Shown piece by piece: positions 35,801 to 46,605 of a DNA stretch of 64,000 nucleotides. Under the pieces are notes generated by a model. It saw only the letters and a program-made list of their open reading frames with translations, did not search any database and was not told the origin of the DNA. Each line of letters starts with the position of its first letter. The first letter of the stretch is position 1. The position numbers were made by a program, and so were the translations under genes. Source of the stretch: Sipunculus nudus (taxonomy: Eukaryota > Annelida > Sipuncula > Golfingiida > Sipunculidae); the NCBI GenBank assembly GCA_026874595.1, contig CM049307.1:55695870-55759869 (forward strand), written 5' to 3'.

Positions 35801-38800
35801 TCTAGTAGAAGTTCTGACCCTGTGCTGGAAGACAAAACTTTTTACCAGCCAAGTGAGGAATACACGAAGCCAAAGTTGTTCATTTCATTTTGAGTGACAG
35901 CTCATCGCCCCGGCATCCATTTGAACAGGCCACAGGCTCAGAGAGAATTGCCCCACCGTGGTTTCTAGATGGAGGCTGATTCCTCTCGAGTGTTTGTTGA
36001 CTTGCATTTGGATAGCTGCTGGTCACATCAGCATTTTTTTTCAGTAGACAGGGGCAGGTGCACCACCTGGTGTTTAAGTGCATCATAAAAGGTCAAAGCA
36101 GGTGGCTAGAAAATCAGTGGCTTCTTTAGAAGCGCAAGATTTCCACTGCCTCGGGAGTGTAGTTTGCTTCAGTTTTCATGGGTTATCTTCAAGAGAACTT
36201 CATTTGGGTTATTAATGTCATGGTTTTCATTTCAAATCTGACTGTAAAAATAAAAAAAAAGATCCAAGTCCATATCAGTGTATTATTACCACCACTGAAA
36301 ATGTTACTTTCAGAGTAATTTGGGCATGATTGGGATTAACTCTACAAAAGTTACTGATGTTTGCATTGGTAATCAGACCATACACTTCCTTAATGCAAGC
36401 TGTGAATAAGGAAAACATGATGAGCCATAGGATCTCAGTGGATGGAATCAAGAGGACTCTCTAAACTCTTCAAATGTTGTTTCTTCAACATATTTTAAAA
36501 ACAACTAATTTTAAGCAGACAATTCCATTTTTATTATAATTTAACAATAAGATTTCTAGTGTCTGGATGGTATAAAACTGAACTGAAGGAACAGCAAAAT
36601 GGATTATTACTGGAACTAAGTGTCTATGATATTGACAATTTTGCTGTTTCCCAGGCAAACAATGGTTGTAAGGGCTGGGTATCCATCAGTTTTTTTCAGG
36701 TACAATAAATATTGCAATATACTTAACACAATATCCAATACATTTTGACAATAGGCTTCATTTTTCTTTTTGTATCATTTCTGATTAAAAGCCTTGTGGA
36801 TAAAATAGTTCGTAAACAAATAAACAAGAAAGTAATATTATTCCACCAGTGTCATGGAAAATACCAAGAACTGCATATGCATTCCTTATCCAGTTGATCA
36901 TATGAAAATATGTGATCTTATTTAAGTCTAAGAAGGTCAATTAAAGAAATAAATAGCATCTTAAGCCTAATAAATAATTCAGATTATAATTAGCTTAGGG
37001 TTGTATGGCTTGAATTTATATTTGCTAGCTGTTTTTGCATTTCATCGATATGACGGTACATCATATATAACATACCAGTAACCATTATGATGTAAGGTAT
37101 CGATATGTATTGATATATCAATATATTGATACAGCCCTAATGGTTTTACTTATCAGCTGGTAACATTGATGATTACAGAGTTCTCTGCTTGATTATCAGA
37201 TCTTCCATTTCATAAACAACACTAGATATCTGCATTCCAGGGAATCAAAGGTTCTGCCATGTGGTAGGGGAGGGGGCTCCTATTGTGGAATGCTCCCAAA
37301 CCTGTGTTTGCATTAACTAATTCAGCCCATATTCCAAGGTTCATTTGTGCATAAGTGACTGCACATCAGTGGATATTCCTATATGACGTTCCAAAAATCC
37401 AAATCATATGCTTGATCCACAACAGTATCTTATTCCCAAAATTACTTGAAAATTTCATGAGATTCCATTCATGATCTTGTGAGTTATATTGTGAACAAAC
37501 AAACAGAAGCAAAACACACACGAGTGGGGCTGAACACACGTCCCCTTGGCGGAAGCAACAATAACTTTTACTAGTATGCTGAATAATTTTGTTCCCTTTC
37601 ATCCAGAGGAAGAACTATCTGGCTGACTGATGATCAGAATTTCAATGTGCCATTACTCTTTGAGTAAATACTTACCATTGTATTGACATGTTATGGGGGA
37701 AAAAATATTGTATTGCATTTCATGTAAACCAATTGTATAAATGGTTGTGTTAAAAACATTAAAAATAAAACACTGCCACCTAAACCAGTTCTGCAGTCTG
37801 ACACATGATGTTGACTTCTTGACAGTTAAATAAGGAATAATGGACTTTGAAACCTATACATCTATATAAACCTAGTAAGTTAATTCTGAATAGACTATTA
37901 GTATCAAACTGCACATGGTACAGAAACTTTTCAACCTGTCAACGTGGAAGGTACCTACAGAAATATTGATATCAGCTTTTTGAAGATCTTACATGACATG
38001 AGCAGAAGACTGAAAGATATAAATTTCTTGTTGAAGGTTTTTGCCTTCAGGGAGACTTAGAGAGTCTGTCCCCCCAATTTTAAGCTCAGCTGACTTATAA
38101 GTCATTTGAGCTATAATCATGGTCCTTTGTAGATCTTTGCTTGTCCAGTCGTCCATCCGTTAACAGAGCACGTTTTAAAACCGTTAGCCCTACAATACCA
38201 GAATTTGACATAGAGTTAGATGAACCTAAGTTCTCTTAACAAACCTGAAACTGGGTAACTGTGATTTTGTTGCTTTGAGAAATTAAGGAAAAACCTTTTT
38301 CCATTAAAAACGTATTGTTACTTTTCAAAACTGGCCACTATGAAAACCACTGTTGTTAACCTATTCATATTGGATGTAACTATTCCTGTATATATTTTCC
38401 TACATACATGCATATATATTTCCTATGAAATTAGTCAATACTTTGTAAATCTTTGAAGTTATGGGCCCAAACATATCCCACTTTGTAAAAAATCAGGAAA
38501 TATATTTACTCACTTAACATGATTAATTGTTTAGCTAGAGAGCTTATTTCAAGCATATATCTATATTCAATTTACTTTTTATTGTATACCAGAAATTAGA
38601 TCAAAATTTTGTAAAATTTTTGAGTTATTAGTATAAATGTAAAATTATTACCTTAAAATTTGCCCAAATTTGACGATGGCACTTTTTTTCCTGCCTGTGC
38701 ATTTGCTTTCATTTTCACATGATGGGCAGATAAGGTGTTGAGCTAATAAAATCTTAAATTTGAAAGGAATTGGTGAAAGAGGGTAGCTTTTATTTTAGTT

Positions 38801-41800
38801 TTCATACACCATGTCATGTGATGCAGCCCTCACCTATGTTATGTAACTGCTTCACTCCAGGCATCTCCCTTGATTTGGCTTAGTTGGCTTCCCCTCTGTC
38901 CCCCCCCCCCCCCCTTCATGGACAGGATGCATAAACTAGATGAATGTAACAATTTTGAATTTTCTATATTCAGTTCATTCTCATTCTAGACTATTGCAAC
39001 ATTTTGAATTGTGTATTGTATCACAAGGGGTTACAATGATGTGCACATTTAATTGTGTCCTCGGAGTGATGTTTTGCTGTTTAAGTGTGGATGTTCATAA
39101 TATGAGAGATTCCTTACTTCAGAAAAGTAAAAACTTGGGTTCTTTTTAAACATGTGTAAAATTGAATATTAATTTGAATATTAAATTATAGTTGAGACAT
39201 TCATTAGCAAAATTATATTGTTTTTCCCTCATCCAACCAGCAGTATGTATACCTGATTTGGAAAGGAAATTTTTAATCAAATTTACTGATCTTTTATCAA
39301 GTCAGTAAAATTAAGCATGTACTGAAAACTCCAATGTACAAAACTATTTTTGGAATAATGATTAAAAAAATAATCTCCAAGATAACATATTGTGACAATA
39401 TGTTTTAAGTAATATTTTCTTTTGAAAAATCTTTTAAACTCAGTTTTAACATTTTATGATTAAAAAAATAATAAAATATATATGTATGTATAATCTGACT
39501 CGATGTTACAAATAAATAATGATGCAACTTATAATTTTCAAATAACTTATATTTTTTTACGTAGTCTATAAAAGCGCACAGTCAACACAACCACTAGGAT
39601 TTGATATAAATATTCTCAGAATCAATTTCAGCTGAACCCAGTGACCCACAGGTCTCTTGTTTTTCCTAAAATATTTTATATAGAAATAAATCTGTCAACC
39701 CCTTAAAGGGTCCTTTCACCACAGAACCACAGAGAGAGGCTTCACAACACAGTTAAATGACATAACTTGATGTACCTTAATGTTACTGAGAAAGAAGAGA
39801 ATGCGCACAAGCTTTCCAGTTTAAAGGGGATTGAAGCCTTGTAATTTGATACCCACTTAATGAATGTCACACCAAAAGAGTCGGCTAGGTGCATTCAAAA
39901 TCTTCTTCTGAAGCTTTGAAGTCCATTTATTTCAAGTCAAGATTGCAGTAAGAAAATGAAGAAAAATGGATCAGGGGTCATGTTATGTAGGTTCATGTAT
40001 GGTTCAGGAATCTGGTGCCACATTCAGACAGTTGAAATGTTTTATTATCATTCTAAAATTCCTTTATGAACCTTTAAAATATGGTACACTAGTACTTCCT
40101 GTTAAAAGCCTCAGATCTCTCTTTATATGTAAAATTCAGTCAGTGACATAATTCACTGAAGGAATCCGAGCACATACTTTTGCCAAATATAAATGACTTC
40201 AAGTTGCAGTAAGCTCTCTGTGTATTTTGCAACAGAGGTATTTATTCTTTGATATGTTATTTGATTAAAACAGTGGTGCAGTTGACTGAAAGGTTCAAAT
40301 GCAGAGAAACTGAGGAAAGGCCAGTCTCATACACATATATTCTTAATTTAAAGTCGCACCTTTTTGTCACATCTTCAGATTACTAGGAAAATTTTTTCAG
40401 TAAAAATAATAATAATAATTATTATTAAAATCATTATAAAAAATAATTTAACAAATATATGTTAAAGTGAGGAAGTTGAACTGAGGAAACAGGCCTAATT
40501 GCCTAGCAACCATTATAACATCACAATCATAATTATCTCCTGGGTGTAAATATATGTCAAGTTCAGACCAAAATGCTGCATCTGCACACTAAGTTGTAAT
40601 ATCTATATAGTTCCTATATATGTATGGGAAAAATGGAAAAGCTGTTGAATCTATTTAAATTCCTAATAATCGATAAATGGACTTTAGGATTAATTCACAT
40701 TTTGAAACCAGTAGATTTTCTTGCATGCAACATGTTCTGTATTCAGTATGTTTTCATCACAGATATAAAATTTGTGTCGTTACTATGGTAATTAGAGTAT
40801 TTGTCAGTTATCTTTTAATTTTATTTTTATCTTCTATCATGCATGAAATTAAACTAATTGCACACATTATTAAACCAAATATAAAAAATTCAAGGTGAGC
40901 ATATAATCGGGAGATAGCATGACATTGAGTCCTGAACTTTTGGTACTAAGAGTTTAAAATGTCCACCTTGAAATTTTATTTTATTTCTCCCTAATTAATT
41001 TTACTTTTTAGTCAATTTATTTTTTATTCAATAGGCTCCAAAGTAGCTGGGCATAAATGTTTCATGATAAAATATAAATTTTTCAGGGATTACAACAAGT
41101 GCAGAAAATAGCATTATGAGATATTGTGCACAATACAAGCAAAAACATGTTGTTATAAAATACGCATGAGGTTATCATTCATTAGTTATTAATTATCAGG
41201 ATTGGCAGTGATATAATTCATCATTAATAACACGTAGGTGACAAGTTGGTAACACGCGCGACTGAGCTTTCCTTTGTTGTTGTATAAAGTTTACCCGGTG
41301 CGGGTGAATGCCCTTGGCGGTCAGGGTTCTCAGAAGCTCATTAAACCAGTGGCGCCTCATAGTCTGAGGTCTGTGAGTCTGCGCAGACGGATGCGCGGTG
41401 GTCGTCTGGCCGAGGAAAGTGTGTCAAGTCGTCTGGGCCTGGAAAAGCTTGCCCAACAGGGGCTGGTGGGCTGTTGCTGTCAGCAAAGCCACCATGCAGG
41501 CCCACGACATTTTAAAGAGGGACTTGGATGACAGTGACGCCAGCGAGCATGACTTGTCTGGGTCATCTTCTAGGAATAATAGTCCCCCAAACAAGCGGCC
41601 TAAGTTGGAGCGCACTTTCGTGCCCGCCTGGCTTGGCCGCTACCAGTGGCTCCGTTACGACAATGACCGTAACATGATGTTCTGTGAACTGTGCGTGAAA
41701 CACCGCAAATCTAATGCCTTTACGGAAGGCTGTCAAAATTTCAGAAGAGACAATTTAAACAAACATATCAACACGCAAGACCACCGGGCTGCCGTGGAAC

Positions 41801-44800
41801 AGGACACTGTACTGGTTATATCAGCTGCACCATCATTGCCCCCATTATCGCCCGCTCTGCCTACCTCCACTCTTGGTACCATGCCTCTACCTCTGACGAA
41901 TGGTGTGGTTCATCTTGGTAAGACCCCTTTCTGCTTTGACAAAAGTCAGCCTGGTGATGTATGCCAGGGATTTTTGTGGATGTCTGCTGCTGAAATAGTA
42001 TTTTGTAAATGTGCATATCCAGGACAAGAGGCAACTGTTGACACTTGTTACAAGGTGTTCAAGTGTGTTTAAGTGCCATTGACGTTATCATTTCAGGTTC
42101 AGATGAGTACTAGGATGAAATAGTAAATTATATTAATCCGCTAATGATACTATAAGTGTTAATGTAAAGAAGTTTTTAGAATTCCATTTGAAACAGTTTG
42201 AAACTTATTAAAAGTTGTGAAAATGTGTTTAATTAAAATTAACATAAAACATTGATAACACCTAATATTCTTGAGTACTTGAACTACTTCTTTAAAATAT
42301 TAAAGTAATGTCAAAACTCTAAAAATTGATATTTTTAAATTATTACTGTAAAAATAATATATAAAACTAATAAATGTGGTTACAGATTTGTTTGTATTAA
42401 AATACTTTTACATGCAAATACTTTAACAACATTTGTAGAAATTTCTCTTGAGAATATGCTGCTCAAGATTTTTCAAACATTGTAAGGTGAAGAAATTGAA
42501 GGGGAAAAAATCAGGAAAAAAATTTAAAACTTCTCCCTCTTGAATAACCTAATTTGCAGCAAAATTCAGAGGCTTTTAATTATAGAAATATGAATCACAT
42601 TACCCAGTCCAGATATTCAAACTTTAAGGAAAAGTATTAAACTGCATTAAACTTTATTCATACCATATATTTTTCAGCAGGGGATGTCACAAAGTTTATG
42701 ACTGAAATGTATTATAATTACTGAAGCCTTTTGTGTGTTTTGAAAATTTGATAAGGGACAACATTTTAATTTTCTAAAAAAGCAACTGATTTTCCCACTG
42801 CCTGCTTTGGCTATTTATGATACACTTAGACACCAGGTGGTGGTTCGTTGTCTGCTGATAAAAAAAGTGTTTGATGTGACAAGCAGGCAAACAGATGCCA
42901 GTTAACAGACACTCGACAGGCATTCTGGCTCCACCCATAGCTGCGCTTCAAGTGGCGCTTGATGGCAGTTCATGGTTGAATTTTTATTGCTACCTCTGCA
43001 TCATCGACCGAGTCGATTATGACATTACGACTATGTTAGCGTAACAATATATCTGTTGTCTGCAAAACTGAAACCAGCCAGCGAGGTGTGCACAGAGCCT
43101 TTGTTGTTACATTTCATTTGAATTACAGCTCACTGGCCGGGCATCCTATGTGCCCAAGGCCCTAAGCAAACCATGTGCGGGGTTATTCTCTCTGAGCCTG
43201 TGGCCAGTTCAGACGGTTGCCGGGGCGATGAGCGGTCACTTAAAATGAAATGAACAACACTGGCTCCTTGTATTCCTTGCTTTGCTGGTAAACTGTTTTG
43301 TCTTCCAGCACAGGACCAATCTGATTGGACAAAAATGCAGTGTTCCCCTCTGGTGTAGCGATTCAGGACACTAGGTCAAAACGAACAGCGCTTACAATAT
43401 AGGTAGTTGGCCTTTAGGTAAAGTGCTGTGTAAAGAGCGTACTCACAAGTTCTCAGTCAGGGATCTTTTCTGTAAAAGCAGTTATTTATTTAGTGTGGTT
43501 AATAGTTCCATGTGAAACAAGGCATCCATTGTCACTTGCAAGATGGTGCTGCTGTTTCCCCACTGAACAGTTACTTTTCTTACCAGTGTACTAGAGCAAT
43601 AAAAGCACAGTTTGGAATTGATGTTATCCCTGTGATGATGCTCAAAACTGTGTAATAAACAGATCAAAGGATTTGATCCATACTTATGATGACCCTAGAA
43701 TCCGTGCAGAATAAACAGCTGCTGAAATAATGGTAGCACATCACCCTTGCCTAAAAGAAACCATTTACCACAGATACTTTTAACTCAAGTTTGGCTGCAC
43801 AGAGCACATCACTCTAATCGATAGTAATTAAGACGGAAGAAACCTGGGTAAAACCTACTTCACCCAGATTAGGTTATGGGTAAAACCTATGCAAACCCTG
43901 TTCAGGAGTAGAACTTTTCGCACAATTTTTGGACAGAAAACCTGCCTGAAACTGAATTGGTTTACAACCTTTTTTGATTGATCAGTTAAGCAATGAAATT
44001 ATTAGCATTCAGTACTAAAAGTTGTCAGTCTAATAATAGCAGAAGACCTGTTTGATTATTGTGCCTTGTAACAAGCATACATGCATCCTTTAATTAGTTC
44101 ATTTACCATGTTAATAGTTCATGAAATAGTAAGCAGACTGGCCAGATTCCTGTTATCGTGATACCATTATATGCTTATTTGTCTACAGTTTTGGAACACA
44201 CACATGCCCTTTTAGGGTTAATACAAAAAGATTATGACATGACCAGGGTCTTTCTGTGTTCAGAAAATCATATATTTTCAAGGATAACATTTATCTTAAT
44301 ATGGGTGTGTTCAAGATGCCAGTGGTGAACAAACTGACAGAATCACATTCTCTGAAAGTATGTAGCAATATTTTTGCCCACTGAGTATTGGATAGATGCA
44401 ATATGAATGTTCTTTTGTAAGTTCAAGAAAAATTTTTGCACAAAGACACAATTAAGATAAATAAATAGCTTCATATATTTGTTTCTATGTCACGCTGAGT
44501 GTGGTTAATCTTGCAGGTGATCCCACGCTACAGAATGGGGACATCAAAACAACACTGCCAATCACACCTAACTACCTGGCCAGTCCACCATTTCCATACT
44601 TATCACAGCAGAACCTGACTCCTCATATTGATGTGCCAATGAATCTGAAGGTGACACCCCCTGACAGCCGTGATGGACTTATCCGGTCACCTGACAGACA
44701 ATCCCCACCAAAGCAGGACAACCATGCCTCATCCAGTGTTGACAGCCCCAAGTCTGCCAGCCACTCACCAGGTGTCTCTAGCAGTCCCTTGCCTCACATG

Positions 44801-46605
44801 TTACAGACTGCCTCACAGCATGGTCTAGATGAAAACGGTGGGTGTAATGTGTTTTTTATTTATCATTCATATCCCTACTTGCTTTAACAATTTCTTATTC
44901 TGCCAACAATTTCAACTTAATGTCTGTCTGTTCGTCACCCAATCTGAATAAGTGCATGCAGCTCAAGTTCTGTACTCATGTACTTGGTTTAGGATCTCTC
45001 TCCGCCATATTACCTCAGAAAAGCCATTTTAAAGTTCTTGGGATTCATAGAACACCGTACCATAGTCAGAAATACAGTTTGCTCCAGCAAATTGACCATC
45101 AGGTTTTGGTGGATGTCCTTACCCTATCCTCTGTTATAATATTTTCCTCAAGGCCCAGATGTTGCATTTTTTATAAAGTTTAAATGGCTTTAATCCAGAA
45201 CCTGTAATTGCAAAAAGAAGAAAGGGAAATTGAACTTTGCTTGCACAACCGCCTATTTAACTGTTATAAATGCATGGTGAATATGGAATTTTATGTACAG
45301 TATGGAAGTACAGTGGAACCCTACAATTATGACCACCTTGGGGACTGGCCAAAGTGGTCATAATTTGGGGGTGGTCGTATTTGTGAAACTTAAATTACCT
45401 GGATCATATATTTGGGGCCAAGAAAAGTGGTTTTAATTGTGGGGGTGGTCGCAATTGCAGGGTGGTCGCTAGTGGTGGGCTGATCGAGTTTTATCGAAAG
45501 TCAGTTGGTCTGCTGCCACTTTCAAGCGCTCGATTACCAAAGGCAATGATCGATTACATCATAATCATGATAATGAGTCTGTGTTCCCAAATGACTTCCT
45601 TATGTTACTGAGTATGACACGGTAGATGCGAGAACGGAGGATTTAATAAACCTCTGTGAACTGGCAGGGAGCTGCAGAATTAGCGGGGAGTTTTGTAACG
45701 AGATGTACCTTGCACAATATGGGCTGTATGGCGTTAAAATGCTCCATAAATTATCTGGGTCTATGCAGCAAGTAGATGTCCTGGATTGTCGTTTAATTCT
45801 TGATTATTATAAATAATTAAAATGAAACTTTTAAAAGCATATTTTACCAATAACAGGCAAATATGAAAAAAGGCAAAAACTTCTTTTTTTTGCATTTGGT
45901 TAAGAAAGTACAGTTTCACAGATAACTGCAAGTATCTTTATATTTGCCTGATCCAATTATTAATCAATCATCAATTAGTTTGCTCAAACCGATGATCAAT
46001 TATGAAAAATGAACCAACTCCCACCACTAGTGGTCGCAAGGCCAGGTTCAACTGTACATGAACGACGGAAAATTTCTATAAACAAAATTAAACCAAGGCT
46101 TGGAATCAAAACTGGAATACCATGTGAATGGTATTTCAAGGGGTTTATCATATTGTTGGGGAAGAATTGAAATCCATCAAAGTGCATGGTAGCGCACCCA
46201 AAACTGGGTATATATCTTGTTAACCGTAGTATTGTACATCATAATTTCTGGTTTATCTTTACACAGTTTCTTATCTAGATATATTTTCTTTCAGAATTAG
46301 TATTGAAGATCAGAGCAGCAAACACAGAGGAGACAGACTTCATTGAAGTGGAGTTAGACAAAGGGCACCTCACTTTTGATAATTTACTGACACTTATGTG
46401 CACAGAGCTCAAAGTGGACAGAAAGCTAGTGCAAAAAGTTCGCAAGCTTCCAGATACAATACTTCGCAAAGACAAAGATGTAAAACGTTTGCGTGATTTT
46501 CAGGAGCTCGAGCTGGTTCTGAGTTCTAGAGCTGTGATAGAAAACCTGAGAACTCAGGCCACTCAAGGAATCTCTCCGCGTAATGTTGGAGTGGTGCTAT
46601 ACTGA
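32867..46605 (+). CDS. ANKRD40: Ankyrin repeat domain protein 40, four coding exons
   Basis: Exons 32867-32991, 34311-34465, 44517-44837 and 46295-46605 have GT-AG borders and joining phases, giving 303 residues (human protein about 368). The N-terminus reads MDPIMELEEKLREAASIGDE, then an ankyrin pair with VNVNSQNKINGW and SALHWAAKRGYANIAYLLLQ, as in ANKRD40. A Ser/Pro-rich middle follows (PNYLASPPFPY matches the family's PNYLANPAFPF region). The C-terminal domain contains ELVLKIRAANTEETDFIEVE and VRKLPDTILRKDKDVKRL, diagnostic for the family. Its function is poorly known. Two in-frame ATGs (32,867 and 32,879) are possible; the first is chosen. An acceptor-like TTTACAG just before suggests an untranslated first exon. 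The 10-kb third intron contains an alternative exon and several transposons. Confidence 0.93.
33058..33345 (-). repeat. Family A repeat, 3' end only, inverted
   Basis: It starts with the reverse complement of the family A tail (TAGCTGACTGTAGGTCATCT). Recognisable family sequence follows (GTGACT/AAACTGGGTAACTG, ACCTAATATCGAAACCAC). It lies in ANKRD40 intron 1. Confidence 0.6.
33823..34246. mobile_element. MITE with TACTGTGGTTGGC inverted ends
   Basis: The left end TACTGTGGTCGCTTTTT and the inverse of the right end (TACTGTGGTTGGCTTC) match. The interior is rich in TTCGCGA/TCGCGAA motifs on both arms. It is 424 bp long, bounded by TA and non-coding. It ends 64 bp before ANKRD40 exon 2. Two further partial ends of the family appear at 63.50 and 63.57 kb. 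Confidence 0.7.
34550..34731. mobile_element. 182-bp Tc1/mariner-type MITE (CAGTGGAACC family)
   Basis: It begins TACAGTTAAACCTG and ends CAGGTTCCACTGTA, with inverted GGTCTTATTT/AAGACCACC blocks and TA at both ends. It has the same length and termini as the copy at 58,286-58,466. It lies just inside ANKRD40 intron 2. Confidence 0.75.
35818..36085 (-). repeat. Family C repeat, inverted copy
   Basis: It shares TGTGCTGGAAGACAAAAC, TGTTCATTTCATTTT, GCTCATCGCCCCGGCA, GGCCACAGGCTCAGAGAGAA and CACCACCTGGTG with the opposite-strand copy at 42.8-43.3 kb. It lies in ANKRD40 intron 2, upstream of the zinc-finger exon. Confidence 0.7.
36668..37138. mobile_element. hAT-like MITE
   Basis: The left end AAGGGCTGGGTATCCATC and the inverse right end AGGGCTGTATCAATATATTG match at the tips. 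AATGGTT occurs on both outer sides as a likely target duplication. The interior is AT-rich and non-coding. Confidence 0.5.
37230..37585 (+). repeat. Family B repeat, copy 1
   Basis: It contains GCCCATATTCC, GGTTCATTTGTGCATAAG, ATTTCATGAGATTC and CATTCATGATCTTGTGAG in the same order as 48,120-48,530. It is non-coding with unknown ends. Confidence 0.6.
38083..39663 (-). mobile_element. Family A long interspersed repeat, copy 3 (single core unit)
   Basis: This opposite-strand copy in ANKRD40 intron 2 starts (low coordinate) with the inverse hairpin tail AGCTCAGCTGACTTATAAGT and ends with the inverse head (CTGTGGGTCACTGGG seen inverted). It includes a 15-C run at 38,900-38,914 at the place where copy 1 has nine G. 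It contains one core motif, so it is about half the length of copy 1. Confidence 0.6.
39664..41229. other. ANKRD40 intron 2, nothing recognised
   Basis: AT-rich intronic DNA without clear repeats or coding signals. Confidence 0.4.
41230..41493 (+). promoter_or_regulatory. Probable promoter/5' UTR of the zinc-finger first exon
   Basis: Base composition rises sharply from the AT-rich intron, with CpG-containing stretches (ACACGCGCGACTG, TCTGCGCAGACGG). An upstream ATG at 41,391 opens a 46-codon frame that overlaps the main ATG in another phase and stops at 41,531. If transcribed, it could dampen translation. No TATA box is evident. Confidence 0.4.
41494..41917 (+). CDS. Alternative first exon: BED/TTF-like zinc finger joined in frame to ANKRD40
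   Basis: The ATG sits in GCCACCATG and opens 141 codons plus one base to a donor CTTG/GTAAGA. Features: an acidic/Ser-rich start, a likely nuclear signal PPNKRPKLER (31-40), FVPAWLGRYQWLRYD, then C64xxC67 and H91x5H97 (FCELC...NKHINTQDH). This is the pattern of transposase-related BED/TTF-type fingers, as in C17orf113/ZNF862-like proteins. The exon ends in phase 1, exactly like ANKRD40 exon 2, so splicing to 44,517 keeps the frame and gives a predicted 351-residue protein without ankyrin repeats. Without splicing, the frame ends at 42,072. It could also be an internal cassette exon or a separate gene; the good Kozak start and GC-richer 5' flank favour an alternative promoter. Confidence 0.65.
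42828..43340 (+). repeat. Family C repeat with internal inverted repeat
   Basis: The end GGCGATGAGCGGTCACTTAA then AATGAAATGAACAACA pairs with TTTGTTGTTACATTTCATTT and GAATTACAGCTCACTGGCCG, giving an imperfect foldback of about 45-bp arms around a 60-bp spacer (43,105-43,255). Its inverted relative is at 35.8-36.1 kb. Confidence 0.65.
45309..46056. mobile_element. CAGTGGAACC-family MITE, split by a hAT MITE
   Basis: It begins TACAGTGGAACCCTACAATT and ends GGTTCAACTGTA, with GGTGGTCGTA/TGGTCATAAT blocks of the same family as 34,550 and 58,286. The right part is displaced by the 560-bp insertion at 45,470. It lies in ANKRD40 intron 3. Confidence 0.75.
45470..46029. mobile_element. 560-bp hAT-type MITE with 8-bp target-site duplication
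   Basis: The ends TAGTGGTGGG and CCCACCACTA are exact inverses. Both flanks carry GTGGTCGC, the 8-bp duplication expected of hAT elements, created from the host MITE's own GGTGGTCGC motif. It is AT-rich with no transposase. It inserted after the host MITE. Confidence 0.85.
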
